Source: Candidatus Borrarchaeum weybense
Lineage (GTDB): Archaea; Asgardarchaeota; Sifarchaeia; Borrarchaeales; Borrarchaeaceae
DNA length: 64,000 nt
Reading direction: 5' to 3'
Assembly (NCBI GenBank): GCA_019057385.1
Contig: JAHQJS010000007.1
Location: forward strand, 496,001 to 560,000
Made by a program: the position numbers and the translations under genes
Shown here: in pieces, positions 44,652-52,960 of the stretch
How the letters are laid out: each line of letters opens with the position of its first letter
Position numbering within the stretch: position 1 is the stretch's first letter
Notes under the pieces: model-generated
What the model was told of the DNA's origin: nothing
Seen by the model: only the letters and a program-made list of their open reading frames with translations
Databases searched by the model: none

Positions 44652-44944
44652 AGCAGGAGTTGTGAGTCAATTACCCCCACTCTGAAGGGTAGGGGCTTGT
44701 TCCTTGAGGGACGAGAGTAATTAGTTGATTAGCCTAAGAGAGGTCATGGTGAAACACACATGGCGACATTTACGTTATCAGGGGAGTTAAAGAACACACC
44801 AAGGGATGCTTCTCTAGTCCCTTGCTCTGTAAACGGTGGTTTAAACAGAGAGGAAACTCTCAGTGATCATCGTAGAGTACTGACTGATAACCTTGGCGAA
44901 GAGAACCAACCGACTTTAAAGCAATTTAAAGGAGGAGATAGGAC
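44652..44944 (+). ncRNA. Probable IscB omega-RNA region
   Basis: A 293-base G+C-rich leader without a credible gene, directly before iscB. It contains several potential stems, among them ACCCCCACT/AGGGTAGGGG near 44672-44694, CTAGTCCCTTG with a preceding CAAGGGATG (44799-44823) and GAGGAAACTCTC near 44849-44860. IscB effectors are guided by an RNA encoded just upstream of the gene (HEARO-type). Ends and guide were not defined. Confidence 0.55.
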
Positions 44945-46048
44945 TTGAGAGTACCTATCTATGTGTTGAACTTGAGAGGGCAACCGCTCATGCCTACCAC
45001 ACAACATACCGGAAAGAAATTATTAAAGGAAGGCAAGGCACACGCTGTTCAGCGATGCCCTTTTACCATTCAGTTGAACTATGCCACTGGAGAAAGTAAG
45101 CAACCGATTAAACTTGGAATGGACCCGGGATATATGAAAATCGGGTTTAGCGCCAAGACCGACACATTAGAAGTCATCAGTGGCACATTGACGCTGCGCA
45201 AAGATGTGTCTACCAAACTACAAGCACGACGCAGCTATCGTAGAACGCGTCGAGCTAGCTTAGGGTATAGGCCACCTCGATTTAATAACCGAACACAACC
45301 TGAAGGCTGGTTAGCCCCCAGTATTCAGCATAAACAAGAGTCACATATTCGATTAGTTGAAACACTGGCAACCCTGCTACCGTTCAGCTACAAAAGGATA
45401 GAGGTGGACAATTTTGATACACACAAAATGCAGAATCCTGAAATTACAGGCGTAGAGTATCAGCAGGGCGAACTTCAGGGTTACGAAGTCAAAGAATATC
45501 TGTTAGATAAGTGGGGGCGTACATGCGCCTATTATGGCAAAACAAACGTTCCCTTAGAAGTCGAGCATATTATCCCGAAAAGCAGAGGTGGAACTGACCG
45601 AGTGTCGAATTTGACGATCTCATGCAGGAAATGCAATCTAAAGAAAGGAGATAAAACCGCCGAGGAGTTCGGCTCCCCCCACCTCCAGCAACAGGCTACA
45701 CAACCGCTTAAAGCACCAGCCTGTCTAAATAATATTCGTTGGAAGTTAGTAGAGCAGTTAGACGCAGAGTATACCTACGGATACGTCACCAAATACCACC
45801 GCAATAAGTTAGGTTTAGAAAAGTCTCATGTGAATGACGCGTTCGTCATTGCCGGCGGAACCAACCAAGAACGCTGTAGACCGTATGAGATCATCCAAGT
45901 GAGGCGTAATAATCGTTCGCTACAGACGAACCGAAAGGGATTCAAACCATCTATTAGGAGACAAAAATACCCGCTGCAACCGTACGACCTTGTCATGTAT
46001 AATAATAGAATATATAGAGTAAAAGGCGTCCATTGTTACGGAAAATGA
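44945..46048 (+). CDS. iscB: IscB, RNA-guided HNH/RuvC nuclease (Cas9 ancestor family)
   Basis: TTG start after GGAGGAG. The order is complete: PLMP (14-17), RuvC-I D60 (GMDPGYMKIG), Arg-rich bridge helix (91-105), RuvC-II E153 (EVDNFD), HNH with E207, H208 and N222, and RuvC-III H295/D298 (SHVNDAF). The first zinc pair is C194-x-x-Y197 rather than CxxC (CAYYGKT), a Cys-to-Tyr change; the second pair C227/C230 is normal. An in-frame TGA at 46046-46048 ends it at 367 residues. The frame continues to TAG 46147 with a sequence like the usual family tail (SVAINNVKLITYGKG). Activity is therefore doubtful. Confidence 0.85.
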   Translation: MRVPIYVLNLRGQPLMPTTQHTGKKLLKEGKAHAVQRCPFTIQLNYATGESKQPIKLGMDPGYMKIGFSAKTDTLEVISGTLTLRKDVSTKLQARRSYRRTRRASLGYRPPRFNNRTQPEGWLAPSIQHKQESHIRLVETLATLLPFSYKRIEVDNFDTHKMQNPEITGVEYQQGELQGYEVKEYLLDKWGRTCAYYGKTNVPLEVEHIIPKSRGGTDRVSNLTISCRKCNLKKGDKTAEEFGSPHLQQQATQPLKAPACLNNIRWKLVEQLDAEYTYGYVTKYHRNKLGLEKSHVNDAFVIAGGTNQERCRPYEIIQVRRNNRSLQTNRKGFKPSIRRQKYPLQPYDLVMYNNRIYRVKGVHCYGK

Positions 46049-46204
46049 GTTGTATTGGACAATCCTAAAGGAAAAAATCCCAGTGTCGCAATTAACAACG
46101 TGAAGTTGATAACATATGGCAAAGGGTTATTATTCAGTTTATGCTAGTCTACACGCCTCTTTCCTCTCCATCTTAAAAGATAGGAGTCTCCAGAGGAGAT
46201 TTCA
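46049..46204. other. Rest of iscB frame and element end hairpin
   Basis: Bases 46049-46147 extend the iscB frame beyond its TGA. Bases 46160-46185 can form a hairpin around CTCCATCTT/AAGATAGGAG, a probable right end of the IscB element. The AGAGGAG just before 46205 is the ribosome site of the next gene. Confidence 0.4.
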
Positions 46205-47890
46205 ATGAAAGGCAAGAACCTTTATACAATTTACATTGCTTTCTTAGTGTGCTTTTTCGGAGTTTATTTCATATTATCTGGTTTTCAGATAGTAAATAGC
46301 CCGATAAGTGTCGTAACGAAACTGTACAACAGCATTCTGCTAATATTCGAGTTTGCATTTGTTATTATTTTGTTTTTCAGCAATTTAGGAACACGATCAT
46401 CGTTTAGTGAAAAACTATTGGATACTGAAACGCCATTCCTAAAAAAATACCCAGTTGTTTCTGTAATCGTCTCAATATTCAATGAACCGATCAGGGTTGT
46501 AAAAAATACTTTAGTTGCACTTAGCCAACTGACTTACCCGAAAGAAAAACTCGAAATATTCATTGCCGATGATTCAACAAGAGATTACTTTGTACACTGG
46601 TGTCAAAAAAACTGCGAAAAACTCGGCATAAACTATATCCATCGTAAAGATCGTACCAATCGTCGAGTGGGGGCTCTAAATGACGTTATTTACAATCACA
46701 CAAGAGGCGAGTATATCGTAATGTTTGATGCTGATAACTTACCAAAAGAAGATGCTATTCAAAAACTACTTTATGAATTTGATAACACAAATAACGATAA
46801 ATTAGCCTTTGTACAGGGAATTTTTGATATAACAAACAACAATACTATCGCCGCACGACTTAGTTATCTGGTAGAATATGCCTATTTCACAACAGTCATC
46901 GCAAGACTAAATGAAAAGGGATTATGCGTCCTATCAGGACATTCATGCTGCATTAAGAAGTCTGCTTTACTTGAGATTGGAGGTATACAGGGTAAAACCT
47001 TTCAAGATGACTATGAGACGTCTACCGTTTTCTTTGCAAATGGCTTCGAAGGAAAGCGTGCTAATTTTCATTGTTCATCAGTTGTAGCACCTACTACAAT
47101 TAGGGCCTTTCTGAATATGTATTTTAAGTGGCTTCTTGGTGGTCTGTCAGTTTTACGCACAAATTTTTGGACTATTCTAAGATCAAAGAAAATGCAATTT
47201 CGTCAGAAAATTAACTTATTTATTGGTTTTTCTGCGATGTTCATGAATTTATTCGTTGTTTTATGGGCAATAGGATTACTTCTGTTAGTTTTGTTTAATA
47301 TCCCATTAATTCGTGGTAATCTCTCTTTTTGGATCTTTAGTTTCTCCTCTTTTACACTATTTATGGCAGTTTTTATTGTAAATGGTTTTATGAATTCATT
47401 TGGAGTTTATGTAATGTATCTCAGACGAGGAATAATGCTGCCTAGACTCTTTAAACGCTTTTTTCCAGCACATCCTACCACAATGATCCCTGGTAACACA
47501 AGTTCCCTAGACTGCATTCGAATAGATGCTTTTGCTCCTTTCCTTCTTATCTTAATACCTTTTCTTGTATTTTTACAGTTTCTTCTCGTGTTGTTTGGTG
47601 GAAAACCACCATCTTTCCTTTCAGAAAAAAGAGAAAATGTGAAACTCAATCGCAGTTTTAGTTCTGAAATATCGCGTGTTTTACTTGTTCTTCTCGGCTT
47701 CGTTTTCCTTTATGCAGCATACATCATATACTTCACAAATCAGATTTTGGCATTTACTCTCTTTGGTTTTTCTCTTGCTTTACTGTTAACGCTCCCATTA
47801 ATTGTGTTCGAATTCTTTGAAAACAAAGATAAAATTACAAGTGAAGAATACGACCGTCTAGAAGAACGAGAATTCGATTTGGAATATTAG
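46205..47890 (+). CDS. Membrane glycosyltransferase family 2 (cellulose synthase-like)
   Basis: A 561-residue processive-type GT2. Two membrane helices (about 7-29, 43-60) precede the catalytic domain with VVSVIVSIFNEP, IADDS, MFDADN (DxD) and QDDYETS (the TED-like base). At least four more helices follow (from about 340). It would make or extend a polymer across the membrane. The usual QxxRW is not seen at FKWLLGG, so chain processivity is uncertain. ATG start after AGAGGAG. Confidence 0.82.
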   Translation: MKGKNLYTIYIAFLVCFFGVYFILSGFQIVNSPISVVTKLYNSILLIFEFAFVIILFFSNLGTRSSFSEKLLDTETPFLKKYPVVSVIVSIFNEPIRVVKNTLVALSQLTYPKEKLEIFIADDSTRDYFVHWCQKNCEKLGINYIHRKDRTNRRVGALNDVIYNHTRGEYIVMFDADNLPKEDAIQKLLYEFDNTNNDKLAFVQGIFDITNNNTIAARLSYLVEYAYFTTVIARLNEKGLCVLSGHSCCIKKSALLEIGGIQGKTFQDDYETSTVFFANGFEGKRANFHCSSVVAPTTIRAFLNMYFKWLLGGLSVLRTNFWTILRSKKMQFRQKINLFIGFSAMFMNLFVVLWAIGLLLLVLFNIPLIRGNLSFWIFSFSSFTLFMAVFIVNGFMNSFGVYVMYLRRGIMLPRLFKRFFPAHPTTMIPGNTSSLDCIRIDAFAPFLLILIPFLVFLQFLLVLFGGKPPSFLSEKRENVKLNRSFSSEISRVLLVLLGFVFLYAAYIIYFTNQILAFTLFGFSLALLLTLPLIVFEFFENKDKITSEEYDRLEEREFDLEY

Positions 47891-47954
47891 CTCTTTTTGT
47901 TCTAATATAATAAGAAAAAGAGAAGCGGAACAAAAAAATGAAAAATATAAGAGC

Positions 47955-48119
47955 ATGAATAACACGTTAGATATATCTAGCTTCATTAGTGAAAACAAAG
48001 TTCTTGAGAACATGATTATCGCCTTAGGGACGGAGGAGATGGAATGTTCTATTTCACTCCATGTTTTTAGGGCTTTCTTTCAATGCACTAAGGAGGGGAC
48101 ATATAGACATCTAGCTTAA
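47955..48119 (+). CDS. Small hypothetical protein
   Basis: A 54-codon frame (MNNTLDISSFISENKVL ... QCTKEGTYRHLA) in the gap before the tandem paralogues. It has mixed, natural-looking composition but no clear ribosome site and no recognised family. Confidence 0.3.
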   Translation: MNNTLDISSFISENKVLENMIIALGTEEMECSISLHVFRAFFQCTKEGTYRHLA

Positions 48120-48135
48120 GGGAGAGGAATAGACT

Positions 48136-48612
48136 GTGGCTAGAAAAGTAATTATTCCTATGGAACTAAAATATGATTTTGCTTTAAGAGCATACACAAG
48201 TATCTACAAAGGATTCTTTTATGCAATCCGCGAGGAATGCGATGCTGCTACAGCATTTAAAGTTTATGAAAGGCTCTGCAAAATGGGTGATAGAATAAAG
48301 AATCTTGCAAATTTTGTTCTAACCGTCTTTAAAATTGAGGGCAACGATGTTGAGGCTATAGATAAGTGGTTTGACATCTGGGCTGAGCTCATGGGGATGG
48401 AAAGAATCATACTTGAGGAGACAAAGACATTCAGCAAAGCTAAAATTACAAAATGTAATGTTAAAACAGAATTCAAAGATATAGACGGTCATTGCTTAAT
48501 CTTCACCAATATTATCTTTAACACTATAAATCCCAAGGCTATCGTTGAACGACCTAAGGGAATGTGCGCTGGGGATCCTTATTGTGAATTCATCGCAAAA
48601 ATAGAAGAATGA
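48136..48612 (+). CDS. ATC-hydrolase/V4R-like small protein, copy 1
   Basis: A 158-residue protein, GTG start after GAGAGG. The helical N-terminal half and the ending KGMCAGDPYCEFIAKI, with Cys residues at fixed spacing, resemble L-2-amino-thiazoline-4-carboxylate hydrolase-like (PF14196) and V4R-type small-molecule-binding domains. A paralogue of equal length follows 65 bases later. The ligand and function are unknown. Confidence 0.55.
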   Translation: MARKVIIPMELKYDFALRAYTSIYKGFFYAIREECDAATAFKVYERLCKMGDRIKNLANFVLTVFKIEGNDVEAIDKWFDIWAELMGMERIILEETKTFSKAKITKCNVKTEFKDIDGHCLIFTNIIFNTINPKAIVERPKGMCAGDPYCEFIAKIEE

Positions 48613-48677
48613 TTCTATTACAATTATTTTAAAATATACTTTAAAGTTGTAATCAAATTAAGGAGGAAGATGAAACT

Positions 48678-49154
48678 ATGTCTAAGGAAGTGGTGATACC
48701 TTGGGAACTCAAATACAAATTTGTTAGGGGAATGATGACAACCCTGTTCAAAGGGTTCATGTATGAGATTCGCGAGGAATGTGGCGCAGCAACTGCACTC
48801 AAAATACATGAAAGGCTCAATAAGAGAGATGATAGAATAAAGAATATGACATATACACTTAGAGAAGTCTTCAGCATAGAAGGCAATGATATCGAAACAA
48901 TTGAGAGGTGGTATAATATCTATTGGGAGCTCACCGGGATTGAAGGTACTAGACTTGAGCAATCCAAAACATTCGGTAGGAATAGAATCACTAAGTGTCC
49001 GTTTAAAACAGGCTACAAAGATATCAGCGAATGGTGTGTAAACTTCAACAATATTATTATTAAGACTATTAATCCAAAGACTATCCTTAATCGAGTTAAA
49101 GGAATGTGTGCTGGAGATCCCTATTGCGAATTCATCACAAAAATAGAAAAATGA
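48678..49154 (+). CDS. ATC-hydrolase/V4R-like small protein, copy 2
   Basis: A 158-residue paralogue of the preceding gene. Shared blocks include AIREEC/EIREEC, IEGNDVEAID/IEGNDIETIE and GMCAGDPYCEFI. ATG start after AAGGAGG. Here the segment ITKCPFKTGYKD has the Cys that PF14196-type proteins usually show. The two products may form a heterodimer. Function unknown. Confidence 0.55.
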   Translation: MSKEVVIPWELKYKFVRGMMTTLFKGFMYEIREECGAATALKIHERLNKRDDRIKNMTYTLREVFSIEGNDIETIERWYNIYWELTGIEGTRLEQSKTFGRNRITKCPFKTGYKDISEWCVNFNNIIIKTINPKTILNRVKGMCAGDPYCEFITKIEK

Positions 49155-49193
49155 GGAAAGTGGTTTTAGAAAGATATAACTCCAACATTCGCA

Positions 49194-50324
49194 TTATTCG
49201 AATAATTTTGTCCATAATTCCATTCGAGTTAGCATATATTGCAAATAGTCCTGCTGTGTACCTTGTACGTAGTTTAATTTTTGTTTAAGTCCCTCTATTA
49301 ATGATTGATATGCACTGCAATAATCCGTAGTATCAATAAATTCGACAGAATCTACCATCTTCCATAAAGTTTCGCCAAGTTCAATACCAGGTAACTCTGC
49401 TCGTATATCTTTAAATACACTCCTTGGAGTCTTTTCATGAACACATATAGGTGCTCCATGAGCGAGATATGTTCCTATGTGATCACAAACTTTTTTAAGG
49501 AACAAACCAGACCAGATATCATCAAAACGGTCAATTTTTTCTTCAGGACCCATAGGTAGCTGATAGAAAGCAGGGATAACCTCTGGAGAAAACGCGAGAT
49601 TCATGGTACAGACTGTCAAATATGTTTTCTTTGCAACAACAGTATGTTGATCCTTAAGTCTAATTGATTTTGACTGTGGTCTTCCATTTAAGCCGCCCTG
49701 CAAAAGGATGGTGACTGCATCTAAATCAGGATCATTAATCCATAGACCCTGATTGAGAACAATTTTTCCATCGATCTGTTCCTCATAATAACCAAAATTT
49801 TCTCGCGTATCCTGAGCATAAGGATAGCCGCGTGGGAATAGGCCTTCCATTTCAAGTTCTAGATTGGTAAGAACATTATACCATTTGTTTTTTGTACTAA
49901 TAGCTTTATCAACGGAAATAGAATTTTCAATAACTTGCTCGTGTAACCCTAAATAGTCATAGTCCATGGAAGGGTGCGTATCATCATCAATCATTATAAC
50001 TAAGTTCGGTTCTTCTTCATATGCAAGAATGAGACCAAAACTGGTTTCAGAGTGGGCACGTAGAGGAATAAGTTGTTCGTATTTTTCCCATTGTTGACCA
50101 AATCGATCTTGAAAATACTTTTCGCGCTCTTTCTTACCCCAAAATTCGGTTTCAATATCCGAAAAAAGTTCTTGGTTCTTTTCTCGAATTTTATTTGCTT
50201 CTTCATCAATAACAAGTGCTTTTATCCGCTCTAAACTATGATTATATTTCTTAAAATTCTCGATATATTTTTTCCAATACTCGAATACGTGAATTGAGGG
50301 AATTATTAAGACTATTTTCTTCAT
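49194..50324 (-). CDS. Reversibly glycosylated polypeptide / UDP-arabinopyranose mutase-like
   Basis: A 376-residue protein with the characteristic blocks of the plant RGP/UAM family: MIDDDTHPS (the DDD metal site), GLFPRGYPY (with the Arg that is glycosylated in plants), NQGLWINDPDLDAVT, CTMNLAFSPEVIPAFY and RFDDIWSGLFLKKVCDHIG. Plant members interconvert UDP-arabinopyranose and UDP-arabinofuranose. The archaeal enzyme may supply a furanose sugar for the surface glycan; that is inference. ATG start at 50324. Confidence 0.78.
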   Translation of the reverse strand: MKKIVLIIPSIHVFEYWKKYIENFKKYNHSLERIKALVIDEEANKIREKNQELFSDIETEFWGKKEREKYFQDRFGQQWEKYEQLIPLRAHSETSFGLILAYEEEPNLVIMIDDDTHPSMDYDYLGLHEQVIENSISVDKAISTKNKWYNVLTNLELEMEGLFPRGYPYAQDTRENFGYYEEQIDGKIVLNQGLWINDPDLDAVTILLQGGLNGRPQSKSIRLKDQHTVVAKKTYLTVCTMNLAFSPEVIPAFYQLPMGPEEKIDRFDDIWSGLFLKKVCDHIGTYLAHGAPICVHEKTPRSVFKDIRAELPGIELGETLWKMVDSVEFIDTTDYCSAYQSLIEGLKQKLNYVQGTQQDYLQYMLTRMELWTKLFE

Positions 50325-50464
50325 CCCAGCTACACCAACAGCTAGTACCTTTTGATCTTATTTTTTTTAATTTTTTTGTAAATTCATCCGAAACCTAAAA
50401 ATACATATGGTATATACTACCCGCCTACTATTGCAAAGACCTGCACGGAAAAGGAGGTTGCTTA

Positions 50465-50743
50465 ACGGTAGACGATAATTGTATCTACATCGGAAGAAAA
50501 CCTGTAATGAGTTACGTCTTAGCCGTGATCACACAGCTAAACAAAGCCGAGGACGCTTTAATACGTGCAAGATGTAGAAATATCAGCAAAGCAGTTGACG
50601 TGGCTGAAATTATAAAACAGCGATTCATGAAGGATCAAGCGGACGTGAAAAACATCGAAATTGGATCAGAGATTATAAAAGAGGATGGCGGCGGTAGAGA
50701 ACGTAATGTAAGCACCATAAACTTTCTAGTAAAGCGTAGTTAA
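50465..50743 (+). CDS. albA: Alba chromatin/RNA-binding protein, probable ACG start
   Basis: Archaeal Alba. From the ATG at 50507 the product would begin MSYVLAVITQ and lack the first beta strand. Upstream in frame lies VDDNCIYIGRKPVM, the universal Alba N-terminus. The only plausible start is ACG at 50465-50467, 7 bases after AAGGAGG (50451-50457). Alba dimers coat DNA and RNA; the RKP loop and the RARCRNISKAVDVAEI helix are intact. It is the strongest marker that the window is archaeal. Confidence 0.9.
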   Translation, partial: TVDDNCIYIGRKPVMSYVLAVITQLNKAEDALIRARCRNISKAVDVAEIIKQRFMKDQADVKNIEIGSEIIKEDGGGRERNVSTINFLVKRS

Positions 50744-50893
50744 AACTAAAACTTCTAAAAATATACCTCTGTAACCGCAAATTTCCTTTTTTGATTTTTG
50801 TTTTTTTTGATGATTTGTCCTTCAAATTCATTGCAGATCTTAAGAAATTAGACTATGTGTTAGTTCCATGCTCTGGAATTCATCAAAAAAGAA

Positions 50894-52757
50894 GTGAACT
50901 ACTCCACCCTGACGGATGGCGCTTCCTGCGAGTCCTCCGAACCATGTCCAATAATTGGACTGGGGACTTTCGTTTTACCATTGGCTGTGTGTCGCAGATT
51001 ATCAAGAAAATCTTGATAGCCTGTCCACTTGGCATTCTGTGATAGGTAGCGTTTCATGATCACCACGCAACTATTTTTGTCTCTGGCGATCACGTTACCA
51101 CACTCACAAATCATAACTCTTTGCCAGATCGGCATCTCATGGAGTTTACCGCACATATAACACTCCCGGGAGCTATTACGTTCGTCAAATTCTATTAGTC
51201 TTTTACCTACCCGATTGGATTTGTAGGTTAGAAACTGCACGAACCGCCCCAGTGAACCTGTGTTCTGTGTAGCGCGGTGTAACCCCTTTCGTATATGGGT
51301 GGGCACCTTCCTTGACTGTGCCATACCCTTGACGTTCAAGTCGCCTACGATAATGGTATTTGCCCTGGTATTCTCTACTAACTTCTTGCTGAGTTTGTGC
51401 TGGAAATCTTTGAGCTGATGATCACGTTTTCGTTCGTACTTGCGCTTGATGGCGTTGAGATAGTTCCAGCGTTGGCTATACTTCTTGCAATGGTCCCGTC
51501 GTGCCTGTATCTTGGCGATTTTTGGATTCCAATATTTATCGGGGCGTTGGTTTTTAACCACCAAAAATTTTCCCGAGGTATTGACCGCCGTCACGATGTT
51601 GGTGATCCCCAAGTCTATCGCTTGGTACCTCCCATTGTCCACATAGGCTGGTTCTTTGACTTCATAGGTTATGGCGATAAAATACTGCGCATGTTTCTTG
51701 AAAATAGCCACTTGGGTAATTTGTGTATCGTTAAGGAACGAAAACTTTTCAGGTATGACAAACTCCAACGGTATGTTGTTACATTTATGAGAAAAAGAGA
51801 TGCTGTCCTGTTCCAGCTTGAAGCCCGACTGGTTGTAAATCATGGTAGTAAAGTAGTTCTTGCCTTTAAAGCGTGGCGGGCGAGCATTGGCGCGTCCATG
51901 TTTGTTCAAAGCAAAAAAAGACGCATAATCGGCGGCTAAAGCCCTGAGAACGTACTGTAACACCTTTGAATACACCCAGCAATATTCCGGGTAGCGCTGT
52001 TTGATGGCTGGCAGGTCATTTTGCTGTTTACGATAGTTGACACCCGTAATACCGTATCGATAGGCATGCTGTCGTTCGGCAAGGGCAAAGTTATAAATGA
52101 GCCTGCATTTCTCCGAGAGTTTCCAGAGCACCTCCTCCTGTTCAAGAGTGGGAAAAATCCTGATTTGCTGTGTCAGATTCATAGGCGTCACGCAGACTCT
52201 GATATCAGTACTTATATCCCAAAACTATATATGAAGACCGCGGCTTTCACTCCCTCCCTGTCGGAAGGGTACTTCCTGCCGCATAAGTTAAATAGGTACG
52301 GTCGTGAACTACTCACAGCTAATGAAATGGGCTTCCTGCTTCGACGACCGAACTTTCTATCACCTAAAGGAATACTATAGCTGTATCCTCCTATCACAGT
52401 AGAGGGTTCAGTCTCCACTGGCTTAGCATCCCTACGTTCCGTAGGTAGTGCGAACGATCCTGATGCAATCGAATTAGAGTATGCACCTTGTCTACAAGCG
52501 TGCTTATTATCCCTCCGAATGCGATTGATACCATTATACCATCTGATTAGCCATAACAACTGCAAGGACTTCCATCACTTCTTTGATACTACCTGGGGGT
52601 CTTGTATCCCTGCCTTCGTCCCGATATTAATCAGGATACCATAGCCACCAAACTATTTATGTATAGGGGACCCCATGATGAAAGTAATGAAAAGTGAACA
52701 CTAACCGCAATTCATTCCACCCCTTAAGGAGTGGGCATCTTGCTTAGCTACCTGTAA
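50894..52757 (-). mobile_element. IS200/IS605-type element with tnpB and a long 5' region
   Basis: Right end at 50894-50929 (GTGAACTACTCCACCCTGAC, then GGATGGCGCTTCCTGC), overlapping the tnpB stop. A left end of the same type as that at 42189 lies at 52716-52757 (ATTCATTCCACCCCTTAAGG). Between the tnpB start and that left end are about 530 bases with an extra right end at 52304-52339 and a similar hairpin near 52240-52280, so this may be two nested elements. Confidence 0.6.
50899..52191 (-). CDS. tnpB: TnpB, RNA-guided nuclease family, full length
   Basis: 430 residues, open throughout; ATG 52191 or the fourth codon ATG 52182 (MNLTQQIRIFPT) may be the start. RuvC D193 (AIDLGITNIV) and D371 (ARDKNSCVVI) are present and the zinc-finger Cys residues C344, C347, C362 and C364 are kept. 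The RuvC-II Glu position reads Gly283, followed by Asp284 (IIVGDLNVKGM, where most TnpB have VED), so cleavage may be lost or the adjacent Asp may substitute. The stop codon lies inside the right end. It is the only uninterrupted tnpB of the window. Confidence 0.85.
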   Translation of the reverse strand: MTPMNLTQQIRIFPTLEQEEVLWKLSEKCRLIYNFALAERQHAYRYGITGVNYRKQQNDLPAIKQRYPEYCWVYSKVLQYVLRALAADYASFFALNKHGRANARPPRFKGKNYFTTMIYNQSGFKLEQDSISFSHKCNNIPLEFVIPEKFSFLNDTQITQVAIFKKHAQYFIAITYEVKEPAYVDNGRYQAIDLGITNIVTAVNTSGKFLVVKNQRPDKYWNPKIAKIQARRDHCKKYSQRWNYLNAIKRKYERKRDHQLKDFQHKLSKKLVENTRANTIIVGDLNVKGMAQSRKVPTHIRKGLHRATQNTGSLGRFVQFLTYKSNRVGKRLIEFDERNSSRECYMCGKLHEMPIWQRVMICECGNVIARDKNSCVVIMKRYLSQNAKWTGYQDFLDNLRHTANGKTKVPSPIIGHGSEDSQEAPSVRVE

Positions 52758-52960
52758 AAATTATTAATTAGCAGTTAATTGCTTCACGGGTCTAAATGCT
52801 TAGACATTTGCTAAATAATTGTTAACTGCTTTACAAAAAAGAATTAAATAGGTACATCTGTTTAAGTTATTAGTTAGCAGTTGAGCAGTGTAATCAGTTA
52901 TATAAGCCGTTCAATGTTTAAGGGAAGATACAGAATTGTGTGTCCTACTGAGGGATTTGA
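52192..52960. other. IS-derived non-coding stretch and intergenic DNA
   Basis: G+C-rich up to about 52757, then normal AT-rich DNA. It holds a right end at 52304-52339, a related hairpin at 52236-52279 (CCCTCCCTGTCGGAAGGG) and the left end at 52716-52757 with stem CCACCCCTT/GGAGTGGG. A 117-codon minus-strand frame at 52212-52565 overlaps these hairpins and is not believed to be a protein. Near 52760-52900 short variants of GTTAACTGC/GCAGTTAA recur. Confidence 0.5.

Noticed and set aside
44760..44948. 62-codon plus-strand frame before iscB
   Set aside because: It lies wholly inside the structured omega-RNA-like leader and has no recognised family.
40943..46048. General recoding of TGA as Trp
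   Set aside because: TGA ends host genes cleanly (for example at 60057-60059), so the TGA codons in tnpB and iscB are better explained as nonsense changes.
52212..52565. Minus-strand 117-codon open frame upstream of tnpB
   Set aside because: It runs through IS end hairpins and has low-complexity, Arg/Ser-rich composition typical of chance frames in structured IS DNA.
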